Of a DNA stretch of 64,000 nt, positions 21,857 to 32,884 are shown piece by piece; the stretch's first letter is position 1; every line of letters begins with the position of its first letter. The stretch covers positions 16,428,912 through 16,492,911 of the forward strand of contig CM043965.1 in assembly GCA_014529385.2 (NCBI GenBank), written 5' to 3'. The notes beneath the pieces were generated by a model that searched no databases, had not been told where the DNA came from, and saw only the letters and a program-made list of their open reading frames with translations. A program made the position numbers and the translations under genes. The DNA comes from Adiantum capillus-veneris (Eukaryota; Streptophyta; Polypodiopsida; Polypodiales; Pteridaceae).

Positions 21857-21928
21857 CAACCGAAGGCCGATGGCCATACAAGTAATGTTAAGCAGGTAAA
21901 CTTCCTCTCAATAAAAGGATACACGATC

Positions 21929-21931
<3 letters not shown>

Positions 21932-21995
<64 letters not shown>
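21932..21995. repeat. Compound (TG)n(GA)n microsatellite
   Basis: About 23 TG units directly followed by about 9 GA units. Confidence 0.95.
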
Positions 21996-21996
<1 letters not shown>

Positions 21997-22489
21997 CTCT
22001 TTGGAGATTATCGAAAAGAGAGAGAGTGTTAAAGATGCTCAAAGAAACACCAAAGAGACTAGTGAGTGTGTGTGTGTTGTTGTATTAAACTTATACTTAT
22101 ACACAAAAGAACATAAAAGTTCAAAAGGCAGTTGGCTGTAGACAAAGGACAAAGATTAACACAAAAATTACTCAATCATAAATTCATTTTTGTACATCAA
22201 AATGAGAATGAAATATCATTCCAGTGCATTTATACATGAGATAGTCAAAAAAATGGTTCTAAAGTAGAGGAAGCCCGGTTCTTCATTGTTAAACCAAAAA
22301 GACCATAAGTAAAGATAGAATTATCACCTGCATCCATATAAACAAGACAACAGATTCGTTAGCTTTGTTTATGTATTGCAGGTGTTAATGAACCTATAAG
22401 TTGTTATCCATGTCCTACTTAAAACTTTTTAATTTAAACTTACTTTTTTTTTTGAGTGTATCAAATATTGCAAACTTGAGTAGATAGAC

Positions 22490-22860
22490 CAAAAGAAGTT
22501 TATTTCCACATGTTTTCATTGTGATCAGAAGGCCACCACCCCTTTTGATCCAGGTTTCAAAAGATCCCATATGTAGATTGAAGTATTCAAGATATAATGT
22601 AATTTTTTGAATTGACAAACTTCAAAACATCAAGAAGTGTTTTTCAAATGTTTTTAATGTGATCAGAAGGCCACCACCCCTTCTAATCCAAGTGTCAAAA
22701 GATCTTATTTCATAGAAATACTGAAGTATTCAAGATATGATGTAATTTTTTGAATTTACAAACCCCAAGAACTGTTTTTCCACATGTTTTTCATTGTGAT
22801 CAGAAGGCCACCACCCCTTTTGATCCCAGTGTCAAAAGACCATGCTTCTAAAAAGTCAAT
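22490..22860. repeat. Tandem repeat, unit about 135 bp, nearly 3 copies
   Basis: The core GTGATCAGAAGGCCACCACC recurs at about 22520, 22660 and 22797. Each is preceded by a TTCCACATGTTTT-like phrase, and the first two are followed by GAAGTATTCAAGATAT and GTAATTTTTTGAATT. The third copy is cut short. No coding potential is evident. Confidence 0.85.
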
Positions 22861-23654
22861 GTACAATAGTTATCTACTAGAATTCAAATTATTCAAAACA
22901 AAATATCGACACTTGTTTGCCATAAGCCCAAGCATAATTTAATAAGCTTTGAAGGCCTATCATCATCTTTTTATGTAGGAATATCAGGACTTCTATCAGG
23001 CAAAAGACCAGCAATAGCTAGGGTCAAATATTCAAGTTAAGACACAGCCAGCAGATATTACCAGATTTTGAGCCTAAAGTAAAGATCAAATCCCAATAAA
23101 ACCATATCCTCCTTTGAAGACCATATCATAATGGTAAGAGAATATCATAGCAGCAAACCCCTAGGTATAAGTCCGGCATCACCAACCATTTTAATGCAGT
23201 TTACCATGGCTCACCAATTTACTGACAGAAAGTCATCAACATTAGTTTGGTACCAAAACAGGACACTTAAGTGTCTTTTTTTTACAAATTTAGATTAAAT
23301 GCTACTTGCATCAGATGGTGGAAGCTATCATGATTAAGAAATATACTCATCAAGTATACCAACATAAGACTACGATTAATGCTTTGAAGAATTCGAATTT
23401 TATAAGCTTAATAAAAAATGAAGAGACCTTGTATGAAATTGTACACAAATTTTTCATAATTGTGTTAAAGATAATCGCAAGTTTTATGTGCAAAACAATT
23501 TACTTGAGAATATATAAAACAATGGGAAGTTCTACATGTTTGATATGGTCATTCAAGCATATTGTTGTGTACGAAGAAAAATATGTTTTTGATGTATTAT
23601 TAAGGTTTATAAAGTGATACATTGCTTACCCTCTCCATTGAGGACTCAAGATCG
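22861..23654. other. No gene seen
   Basis: AT-rich intergenic sequence. The + strand open frame at 23306-23617 has AT-driven composition and no recognisable motif. Confidence 0.55.
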
Positions 23655-23900
23655 TGTTGGAATTAGGGTTGCAGGAAAACACATATAGCTTGGAGAAGAC
23701 GAAGGAAGCTCAAGGCACACTATAGAGAGTTTTTTACTTAGTGTGCAATGGAAAGATAGATATCCCTATAATGATGGGCGTATATACAATGCCTGGGGGG
23801 GGGGGGGGGGGGGGGGGGGGAGAACTCCTTGTGAGGGAAAAAATGCCGCGCCGGTCCTAAGTTTGTTCACACATATCACTACCACATGTATATGGTAACA
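23655..23900 (-). repeat. Copia-2b 3' LTR with G26 run
   Basis: Matches the 226-bp LTR of Copia-2a in reverse (TGTTGGAATTAGGG to ATGGTAACA on the + strand). It contains 26 consecutive G at 23795-23820, where 2a and 2c have a short mixed G/A stretch. Confidence 0.88.
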
Positions 23901-23999
23901 AACCCCCCCGGAGTGATGCGGTGAACGAGAGTTGGCACATGGAGTAAAGGGAAGTGCCATGTCCTGAGGACATGATCAGTCCACAAAGGGGAGTAAGCC

Positions 24000-25130
24000 C
24001 AAAGCTTTGTGGAAAGCTTCAAATTTCTCACGATACAATGTCTTTGTGAAAAGATCTACAAGGTTGTCCTGTGTTGGCACATAAGCCAAACTGATCTCTC
24101 ATGTTGAGAGCCTCTCCTTGACATAGTGGCAATTCACCTCAATGTGCTTTGTGTGAGCATGAAAAACTGGGTTCCGTGCAACTACCAATGCGCTCTAATT
24201 GTCAGTGTAGATAGTGTTGGCAATGTCCTAACCAACACCCACATCATCCATAAGACGTTTGAGCCATACACACTTAACCGTAGCTACGAAGACTGCCCTC
24301 TACTCAGCCTCACAACTAGAAGTGGCCATAGTAGGTTGCTTCTTTCTCAACCATGATATACATGAACTGCCAAACATTAAACAAAAACCACTTGTGGACA
24401 TTCGCGTGTCAAAACGACCAGCCCAATCTTAGTCCGAAAAAGCATGTAAGTCTGGTGGCAATGATCCCCCCTTGGGATAAAACAAGTCAAGATGTAAAGT
24501 GCCACTCAAGTAGCAGAAAACCCTCTTGATAGCGTGCCAATGCTTAGACCATGGGCTATGCATAAATTTGATGACCTCTGTGAGATGGCAAACTGAATAT
24601 CCGGCCTCGTGTTGCATACATAAATGAGGCATCCAACACAGTGTGGTAAAGAGTGACATCCGCAGGATCACCAGCATCATGAAGACTCAATTTCAAACCT
24701 GTTTCCATGGGAGTGGCAATGGGTTTGCAATCCTCAAGTCCAAACCTACATAGCAATCTCTCTATGTAACTTTTCTGACACAAGGCAATACCACCATCAC
24801 ACTGCTTAAATTGTATATACAAGTAATGATGCAACAGCCCCAAATCTTTCATCTTGAAAATAACATTCAAATCGGCCTTAAATTTACCAATATGTCTCTC
24901 ATTTGGTCCAGTGATCAGCAATTCATCCACGTAGAGAACCACAATGAGAAGCATATCACCCTCACGCTTTACATACAATGCGCTTTCTGTAGGACTGTTA
25001 CGAAAGCCTCATTTGACCAAATGAGTGTAAGCCTTCTCATACCAAGCACGAGAAGATTGCTTCAACCCATACAAAGCTTTGTTACATTTGCACACTTTTA
25101 TCCTCTTGTTCTTTCTTGACAAACTTATCA
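24000..25130 (-). pseudogene. Copia-2b RT and RNase H
   Basis: Minus-strand frame 24978-24556 carries the copia RT catalytic block LYVDELLITGPN (Copia-2a has LYVDDLLITGPN, so the second catalytic Asp is Glu here), a KDLGLLHHYL motif and the IALCQKSYIERLL block. RNase H follows in other frames (24680-24000), with THIVFHAHTKHIE-like and SCEAEYR-like blocks broken by frameshifts and stops. It is homologous to 50893-51990 of Copia-2a throughout. The altered YVDD and frame breaks make it inactive. Confidence 0.85.
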
Positions 25131-25230
25131 TCCAATTTTATGCGCTGTGTTTGTGGCACCAAAGTATATGCCAAACAGTCAAAAACACGCATGTGCTCAA
25201 AGAAGGCTTTCTAGCATGCCATGCTTCATA

Positions 25231-25235
25231 TGGAG
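25231..25235. repeat. Target-site duplication of Gypsy-2, left copy
   Basis: TGGAG, perfectly repeated at 40850-40854. Confidence 0.92.
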
Positions 25236-26836
25236 TGTCATAATAATCAATATCTAATTCTCCTAAATGATTTTCTCATATTAAACTGATCATTTAATGT
25301 GGGGAAGTGCCAGGGGAGAAAAAGCTAGAATATTGGTTAAGCTAGCAGACCGGCCACAGTAGGGATCCAAAGGAGGGAAAATAGGGATCCAAAAGGGGGG
25401 CCATCTGCAAAAGATCCATGTGCCACAAGGGGCTAAAAAGACCCTAAGGTTCAGCCCATTAAGACTTCCAAAATGCTAAGGTTCCAAAATTCAAAGGTTA
25501 TGTCCAAAGGTCAACCCTAGGGGAATTGGATGCTTTGTGTGTGTAAAAAAAGTCTTTGCATATCCCTACATGGGAGGGGGCGAGCCTTTCTTCTAGGGGA
25601 TGAGAGAGAAAGCCACACACACACACACACACAAGCTCCCTTTACACAAAGGGAATGAGGGACACATGTCAGCTCCCTGGGCCAGATGCCCACAAGGTGT
25701 ACCCAATTCCTATTGGATGGCCTTAGAGGTGGACCAATGATAATTAGGCTAGAGTAAATCTAGTTTAATTAATTTAAAAACACTTAATAAAAAGAACCAA
25801 TGAAAATTAAGTCTCCTGGATGATTATTGGACAGCCCATGAAGGGGTCCAATAGGAATTGAGCAACCCAATGGGCTACTTAATTCTTATTGGTCAGAATG
25901 GGGAAAGGTCCAATGGGGATTTAATTCATTTAAATCAATTAAGTTTAATTGATTAAGCTCTCACAAAAGGGGAAAGGGGGACACATGTCAGAAGTCTATC
26001 ACTTATGCTGCTTAATAGCCATTGGCTTGACTTGGGGAGGTCCAATGGGGAGCCTGCAAGAGTAAATAGCAAGAGGGCTCACCCAAGAGAGAGAGGGGGC
26101 TGATTTTTGCAAGGCATTATCACACACACACACACACACAATCTCATGTGTGAAGAAAGAGAAGACTATCTCTTCCCAAGCTTTAATGGAGAGCTCATCA
26201 CCTACTCCAAGCTTGTGAGATAGAAGCCTACATCAACACACTCTTGGCATGTGGATGCAAATCCAACCAAGAGCCAAGCTTCAATGCATGCTCATCTCCT
26301 CTACCAAGTCAATTACTAAGCTAAGCTATGCTAATATGAGTGATTATGTGAGGAGATGTACATCTTTCTCGTAAGATACTCCTTCTTCCTCTCAATCTAC
26401 TCTCATACCCTGCTAGCTCTCACCATCTTCGAAGGTGTGTGAGGTCTTGGGTCTGAGAACGGGGATAATTAAATTTGTGTTTGCTAAGTGTTTTGCTTAG
26501 TGCATGAAGCTTTCATCTTCATTGCACTAGCTAGTCTTGAAGGAACACAAAGAATTGTATTTTATAATGTCTCTCTTGATGGGAGAAACCATAATACAAA
26601 GCCTTTTGGAGGGGGGACCGGCTCCATGCAAATCCGGTCCTCAACTGTTGTCAATAGCTTAATTTATCTCTCTTTTGAAGTATTGTTGATGCTATCTAAC
26701 TAGGTGTTATGCTTTTTGTTTCTCTCTCCACCCAAGCACTCTTGTAATTCTCATTAGGAATCTATTCTAATGAAATGCCCACTATGTTCATGCTAATTTC
26801 CGCTACACACAAGTTATTAGGCCATTAAATGTTACA
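25236..26836 (+). repeat. Gypsy-2 5' LTR
   Basis: 1601 bp, TGTCATAATAATC to AATGTTACA, followed by the primer site. It contains short (CA)n runs near 25617 and 26130. A conserved small open frame (26488-26703, also 40501-40716 in the 3' LTR) has no recognisable domain. Confidence 0.93.
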
Positions 26837-26837
26837 T

Positions 26838-26849
26838 TGGTATCAGAGC
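26838..26849 (+). other. Gypsy-2 primer-binding site (tRNA-iMet)
   Basis: TGGTATCAGAGC one base after the LTR end. Confidence 0.93.
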
Positions 26850-27238
26850 ACAAGGTTTTTCTTTTCTTGCTCAAGAAGGGAGGTCCTCAAGCTAGCTATA
26901 AATGTTTGGTATTATTAATTGCCTGTGAGTAAGTAGAATAGGGATTTTTCAGCCTTGCAGTGCGCCCCCCTTCGTGCAGTTAACGGGGCATCACCGTCGA
27001 GAGCTATGGTCTTAATAGTGGAGTCCTACGGGGCTTGCCTACGGCTTAACCACTATTGAGCTATTAGAAGCTTGACAGGAGCCGGTGCTATTTTGGTGTC
27101 GAAAGGCCCTCTCTTCTATTCCTTGCAATTAATGGTATTCGAGCCGCGGGTACAGTAGCTTGAGTGCTTTTTCTAAAGGGGTAAAGAGGAGTAGCAACTA
27201 GGGCTTGAAGTGCCAAAGTACACCTAAAAGTTGTTAGA

Positions 27239-27700
27239 ATGGCTGACAATAGTAAAGAGAGTGAAATTAATGTTGATAACTTTGATTTTGCTCATGAGCA
27301 AGCTACTAATGATGCTTCAATGCTTGTTAACTATCTTGTTTCTAGGCTTCAACAAGCCATGGGCAATCCATCTCTCCAAAGCGAAGTGCAACGGCAGCTC
27401 CGTGCTCACGAGATTCTCCAAGCTCATCACCATGATGAGAGAACACCTAGGAAGCCTCCTTGTGAGACTACCAAAAGAGGTCTCTCTCCGATTCGGGAAG
27501 AAGAAGAGAATCTGTACGAAGGGCTCAAGAAGGGAAGGGAGTTTACAAAGGTAAGAACAAATTCTCTCCTGAAGAGCTTGAGCGTTATCGCAAGGATAAC
27601 CGGTGTTTCAAGTGCGGCGAACAAGGGCATGCGTACCATGCTTGTCCCCAAAAGAACAACCGCCAAGATCCTCCTAGAGCTTCCTTGGTTGAAATCCAAG
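27239..27700 (+). pseudogene. Gypsy-2 gag, internally deleted
   Basis: The frame starts with MADNSKES at 27239 and runs about 105 codons with no recognisable capsid core. After a frame change, the nucleocapsid part appears within about 120 codons of the start: CFKCGEQGHAYHAC near 27608-27650, a proper CCHC knuckle. Ty3/gypsy gag proteins are normally 300 residues or more before the knuckle, as in Gypsy-3, where it lies at residue about 285. I infer that the capsid region was deleted. The remaining frame continues into the protease in the pol frame. Confidence 0.75.
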
Positions 27701-30700
27701 AGGAGGAGACTCACCAAACTCACCACAAAGGATCTCCTCTATGCCATGCTTGGGGAAAGGTAAGAGAACATGATGCTTTTATTCTCTTTGACCCTGGTTC
27801 TACTCACAATTTTATATCTATAGAGTTGGCTACCAAGCTAGGCATACAATCATACGAGATGGGAGATGTCCTACCCGCAGACAGTGCCTTCAAGGGGCAA
27901 GAAGCTTCAGTCACTCCCTTAATCGGGAAATTGAGGCTTCATGTCCAAGGCTATGTGGACAAAGAGGACTTCTTTATTTCCCCTCTCAAGCATGAGGATG
28001 TAATCCTAGGGGCACCATGGTTTGACCGCCTGGCTGCTGATGTTAAATTTCCTGAAAGGAGAATCTCCTTTAAGTTCAGGGAAAAAGACATGTATATAGA
28101 TGCTAAGGAAATGGGTAACACTATTCCCATTGTACATACACCAGCTTTCAACAAGTCAATAAAGAGCTCTATTTCCGTGTACATGATTTTTGTTAAAGAT
28201 TCTCAAAATGAACCTAATGCTTTAGCAAAAGAAAATAAAAGCAACCAAAAGGAATTAGAGTTATCCAATTTTCTCAAGGGGTTTCAAGATGTTTTTATTG
28301 ACGACATCCCTTGTGAGCTGCCTCCTAAACGAGGTAATGATGACCATGCAATTGAACTTCTTCCAGGAAGTTCACGGCCTAACAAACCTCCTTATAGAGT
28401 TTCTCAAGCTCAACAAGAGGAGATTATGCGGCAAGTGCATGAGTTAGTTGAGAAGGGCATGGTTAGGCCTAGCTCATCTCCATTTTGCTCACATGTGCTA
28501 TTAGTGCAAAAGAAAGACGACACATATCGTATGTGTGTCGACTATAGAGCACTAAATAGGATCACTATCAAGAATAGGTTTCCCGTTCCACGGGTAGAAG
28601 ACCTATTTGATAAGCTACAAGGATCGACCTACTTCAGTAGGATTGACCTAAAAAGTGGCTATCATCAAATAAGGATAGTTGATCAAGACATTGTAAAAAC
28701 CGCATTTCGCACCACATTTGGTCTTTATGAATACATTGTCATGCCTTTTGGCTTGACCAATGCACCAGCCACATTCAACCGCTTGATGGAGAAGCTGTTG
28801 AGGCCTCATCGAACCTTCACTGGAGTGTTATTTGATGATATTATCATCTACTCTAATTCATTAGACGAACACAAGCAACACCTCCAGGTAATATTTCAAG
28901 TTTTAAGAGAGAATAAACTTTATGTTAATCGAAAGAAAAGTGAATTTTTCTTGCAAGAGATTCAGTCTTTAGGTCACATTATCTCTCAAGATGGCATCCA
29001 AATGGATCCATCAAAGTTAGAGGTAATAAAAGGATGGCCTAAACCAAGGAATCTTCATGAACTAAGAAGCTTTATAGGTATGTGTGCATACTATAGACGC
29101 TTCATAGAAAAGTTCTCACAAATTGCGGGACCATTACATGACCTAACAAAGAAAAGCGTTAGGTACACATGGTCTGCTAAGGAGAACAATGCTTTCAAAA
29201 AGCTTATCTCTCAACCTGTGCTTACACTACCAGATCTCTCAAAACCATTTGAGGTCCAATGTGATGCTTGTGGTGATTGCCTTGGAGTTGTTTTACTCCA
29301 AGAAGGGCACGCCATAGGCTATGAGAGTCGAAGGCTCGACCGTGTTGAGCAAGCTCTAGGCATATATGAAAAGGAACTCCTTGCAGTTCTACATGCCTTA
29401 GACTCATGGAAGCACTATTTATTGGGGACTCCTTTCATTCTGCCGAATGGATCACCAAAGTCTTAAGTACTTCATGACACAGACCAAGCTCTCGGACAAA
29501 CAAATGAGGTGGGCAAATTTCCTTTCGCAATTTCATTTTCATATTGCTCACATTGCTGGCAAGCATAATCAAGTAGCTGATGCACTCTCAAGATGACCGA
29601 GAGTGAATGCGGTTTCCATAGCCACTCACAATGATCTATCTTCAATGATAGACGAGTACGCTATTGATCCCGATTTTAGAGATGTGATTTCAGCCCTTGC
29701 ATTAGGGAAGAAAGAAGAACCATTTACTTTACAAGATGGTTATCTTCTCTATGGCAATAGACTATGTGTTACTAACTCACTACGTGAGAAAGTAATGTAT
29801 GAATCTCATGCTCCACCTTATGCGGGGCATAGGGGGATTCAATCTACCTTAAAGGGAATTGAAACATATTTCTATTGGCCTACCATGAAAGTAAACATAC
29901 AAGAGTATGTTTCTAAATGTGTGGTATGCCAAAAGACAAAAATTTGATAGAGGGAAGCAACTTGGATTGCTTCAACCCTTGCCAATTCCTAATTCGCCAT
30001 GGGAGAGCATATCCATGGATTTTATCTTTGGATTACCTAAGTCTATCCATGGGAATACGGGAATATTGACGATAGTAGACAAGTTCAATAAACAAGCTCA
30101 TTTTATACCTGTCAAAAAGACTATCAAAGCCCATCAAATGGCAACCCTCTTCATTTCACAAATTTTCAAGTACCATGGCTTGCCAATGTCCATAGTGTCG
30201 GATAGAGATCCTAGAATGACCAGTAATTTCTGGAAGGGTCTCTTTGAGAATTTAGGGACAAGGCTAAACTTCTCTTCGGCCTATCATCCACAAACGGATG
30301 GCCAAAGTGAAATAGCTAACCTAACCATTCTCGATCTACTAAAAGCCTATGTAACGGAAGTAGATCAAAGATCCCAATGGGAGAAGTACTTACCCTTAGT
30401 GGAGTATGCTTACAATAACACTGTACATACTTCCACGGGAAAAGCACCTTTCGAGGTAATTGAGGGAAGATAAAAAAGTCCCTTGCTACTTAAAGTACAT
30501 GGGAAGATCTTCGTTGCAAATGAGTATAGTCGAGACCTACAAGAATATTTTCAAAAGATTAAGGATGCTATCTCTATCTCACAGCAAAGGCAAAAGGCTG
30601 CTGTTGACAAGCACAGAAGAACCCAAGCCTTTAAAGAAAACGATTGGGTCTTCTTAAAGTTTCCCAAGGCTCGATTAAGGCACACGACGGGCAAGAATCC

Positions 30701-31097
30701 TACGAGCCACCAAAAGTACTATGCTAAACTAGCAAAAAGGTACTATGGTCCCTTCCAGATTCTTAGGCCAATCAATGAGATGGCCTATCAACTCAAGTTG
30801 CCCAATCATTGGCTCATACACAATGCTTTCCATGTGAGCCTATTAAAGCCTTACAAAGGAGAGCCACCTCAAGAACCAACTATTGAAGACCCACCGGAGA
30901 TCGAGGACCAAGTGGAGGTGCTGCAGCCCGAGTCCATTCTCCGACATGAAGACAAGGTATTAAGAGGTGGTAAGATTATCCGACAATATCTTATTAAGTT
31001 TAAGAATTATCCTTTTGAAGATGCTAGATGGATGCAAGACATACAATTAAAGGATAACCTAAACCTTGTCAATGCTTACAATGCTTCCCAAGAGTAA
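27685..31097 (+). pseudogene. Gypsy-2 pol (PR-RT-RNase H-INT-chromodomain)
   Basis: The first frame (27685-29466) encodes a protease with LFDPGSTHNFIS (Pro in place of the usual Ser/Thr of the D-S/T-G triad), RT with YHQIR, MPFGLTNAPATF and the catalytic LFDDIIIYS, and RNase H with CDACGDCLG and YEKELLAV. After a frameshift at about 29450 come the RNase H end and ADALSR with a TGA, then the integrase finger (HAPPYAGHRG, CVVCQ; 29603-29947). After another shift comes the integrase core with SMDFIFGLP, IVSDRDPR and DGQSEIAN (29907-30473), a TAA, and a C-terminal part with a YYGPFQIL block and a chromodomain-like QYLIKFKNYPFEDARW segment (30483-31097). At least four breaks. Chromovirus assignment rests on that last segment. 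Confidence 0.92.
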
Positions 31098-31455
31098 GCA
31101 AATGTACAAAATGTTAAAAATGAACAAAGTTTTTTTTGTCTTATAAGACTCTCTTTTTCTTTATTGTGCACAAAAATGAAGTAGTATGCATGCTTAGATC
31201 AAGTTTGCGGAGACGACGTCTCCCAAACACCAAGTAGAGCTTGTCACTCTACTATGGAAGATTGATAGGACTAATGTGCAGACATACTTGTGGTAGCCTA
31301 AGGCTCTCAAGCACCAAATGGACTAGTCATCCATTGTGGAATGATGTCGTAGGGTAACATAGGGATCCTCTACCCGCTAAGAAAAAGACTCATGAATATG
31401 CTTTATCTTCTCTACACCATAGTCAAGGACGACTATGATTTCAAGAGAGAGGTAA

Positions 31456-31919
31456 TGTCATAATAATCAATATCTAATTCTCCTAAATGATTTTCTCATA
31501 TTAAACTGATCTTTTAATGTGGGGAAGTGCCAGGGGAGAAAAAGCTAGAATATTGGTTAAGCTAGCAGACCGGCCACGTAGTAGGGATCCAAAGGAGCGA
31601 AGATAGGGATCCAAAAGGGGGGCCATCTGCAAAAGAGCCATGTGCAACAATGGGCTAAAAAGACCCTAAGGTTCAGCCCATTAAGACTTCCAAAATGCTA
31701 AGGTTCCAAAATTCAAAGGTTATGTCCAAAGGTCAACCCTAGGGGAATTGGATGCTTTGTGTGTGTAAAAAAAGTCTTTGCATATCCCTACATGGGAGGG
31801 GGCGAGCCTTTCTTCTAGGGTATGAGAGAGAAAGCCACACACACACACACACACAAGCTCCCTTTACACAAAGGGAATGAGGGACACATGTCAGCTCCCT
31901 AGTCCAGATGCCCACAAGG
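31456..31919 (+). repeat. Gypsy-2 3' LTR, first part
   Basis: First 464 bp of the 3' LTR, matching 25236-25698, cut by Gypsy-3. The last five bases CAAGG (31915-31919) are one copy of the Gypsy-3 target-site duplication. Confidence 0.93.
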
Positions 31920-32558
31920 TGCTACAAGCGGAAGTCGAGGCTCCCTGCAAAATACATAGAATAACATGCTACAGACCATAAATCAATAGATCTCCATACC
32001 TGCACCATCGTGTACGCGTAAACGCCATAGCAAATCTCACATGAGAGAGGCAGAGAGCGAGACAGAGTAAGCGAGCACGTGTAGCGCACCTCCTAGAGCG
32101 GAGTGCTACGCCGGCACGGCGAGAGAGAAGAGAGGAGAGATGAGAAGAGCAACGCAGACACTGGGTGCAATCTCCCCCCGTGCAAGAGTGAGCATGTCCC
32201 TCTTGCACGTATTTTATTTATAGAAAAGTTCATGCTCAAAAAATGAGTTACATCCAATTCACACTTGGGCATAAAATAGTCCTGGCTCATAAAGAGCTCA
32301 ATGTAACAATTCATAGCTGTCTACATCTCAACTTATAACTAAACCATAAATACTAAGGCTTGCCACAGAAAATCCAATGGTGGCAGTTTTATTCCGGATA
32401 ACTGCTATCGCTTTATTGTCCAGCATGTGCCAATCACTGATCTGCTCACACAACACCCCACAAGTGATCATATTCCACAATTCAAATCAAAATTGCAATG
32501 CTTCATCAGAATATCAAATATTTCACAAATATATCATCAAAATATCAATTCCATTACA
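31920..32558 (-). repeat. Gypsy-3 3' LTR
   Basis: 639 bp, TGCTACAAGCGG to CCATTACA on the + strand. On the sense strand a CTATAAATAAAATAC TATA-like box lies at about 32211-32225. The sense-strand bases just before it (32559-32570, AACCCCGGGGTA) take the polypurine-tract position but are a poor example of one. Confidence 0.94.
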
Positions 32559-32653
32559 TACCCCGGGGTTGAAAAGCAATTGTCCTCAATTGTTACCAAA
32601 ACCAAACTAGCGACAGTGGTGGCCAGCCACTGGTAGAGTGGTCTAGTAATTTG

Positions 32654-32884
32654 GTGTTGCCTAGATCGGCGGATCTACACCAATGGTTGTGCTGCCTAAA
32701 TCGGCGGATCTGCATTAATGCTGCCTATATCGGCGGATCTGCATTTTGAATTCGTGTTGCCTAAATCGGCGAATCTACACTAGTGCTGCCTAAATCGGCG
32801 GATCTGCACTTTTAAAATTCGTGTTGCCTAAATCGGCGAATCTACACTAGAAGAGAGGCACTGCCTAAATCGATGAATCTGTGT
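32654..32884 (-). repeat. Seven-unit TGCCTAAATCGGCGGATCT array
   Basis: Units of about 27 bp with the core TGCCTAAATCGGCGRATCT flanked by GTG and CAC start at about 32654, 32689, 32719, 32754, 32783, 32822 and 32858. Spacing is irregular (29-39 bp), with AT-rich spacers. Units alternate between GTGTTGCC..CGAATCTACAC and GTGCTGCC..CGGATCTGCAC forms. GCC/GGC and GTG/CAC within a unit can pair as a small hairpin. The last unit overlaps the final codons and the stop of gag-pol. Confidence 0.9.

Larger units (their letters stand above)
21301..22489. other. Intergenic, microsatellite-rich, no gene seen
   Basis: Contains (GA)n at 21820-21855 and a compound (TG)n(GA)n at 21932-21995. A possible Helitron 5' end lies at 21699. 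Open frames here are products of the dinucleotide runs. Confidence 0.6.
23655..25235 (-). mobile_element. Copia-2b, left half (3' LTR, RNase H, RT)
   Basis: The 3' part of a minus-strand copia element of the same family as Copia-2a. From the left it has the LTR (23655-23900), a CT-rich + strand stretch equal to the polypurine tract, RNase H, RT, and the end of integrase at 25140-25235. Compared with Copia-2a, an internal deletion joins the LDDK region near 25140 directly to the ALYGLKQ region, removing several hundred bases of the INT-RT linker. Gypsy-2 interrupts it at 25236; the rest continues at 40850. Confidence 0.88.

Noticed and set aside
23306-23617. 103-codon + strand ORF
   Set aside because: Composition is AT-driven with no recognisable motif, no repeat match and no supporting signals.
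26488-26703. 71-codon ORF conserved in both Gypsy-2 LTRs as a gene
   Set aside because: Conservation follows from LTR identity; it lies inside the LTR and has no domain.
32654-32884. CRISPR-like repeat-spacer array
   Set aside because: Plant nuclear DNA, units overlap a retrotransposon coding end, spacers are short and uneven, and there are no associated genes.
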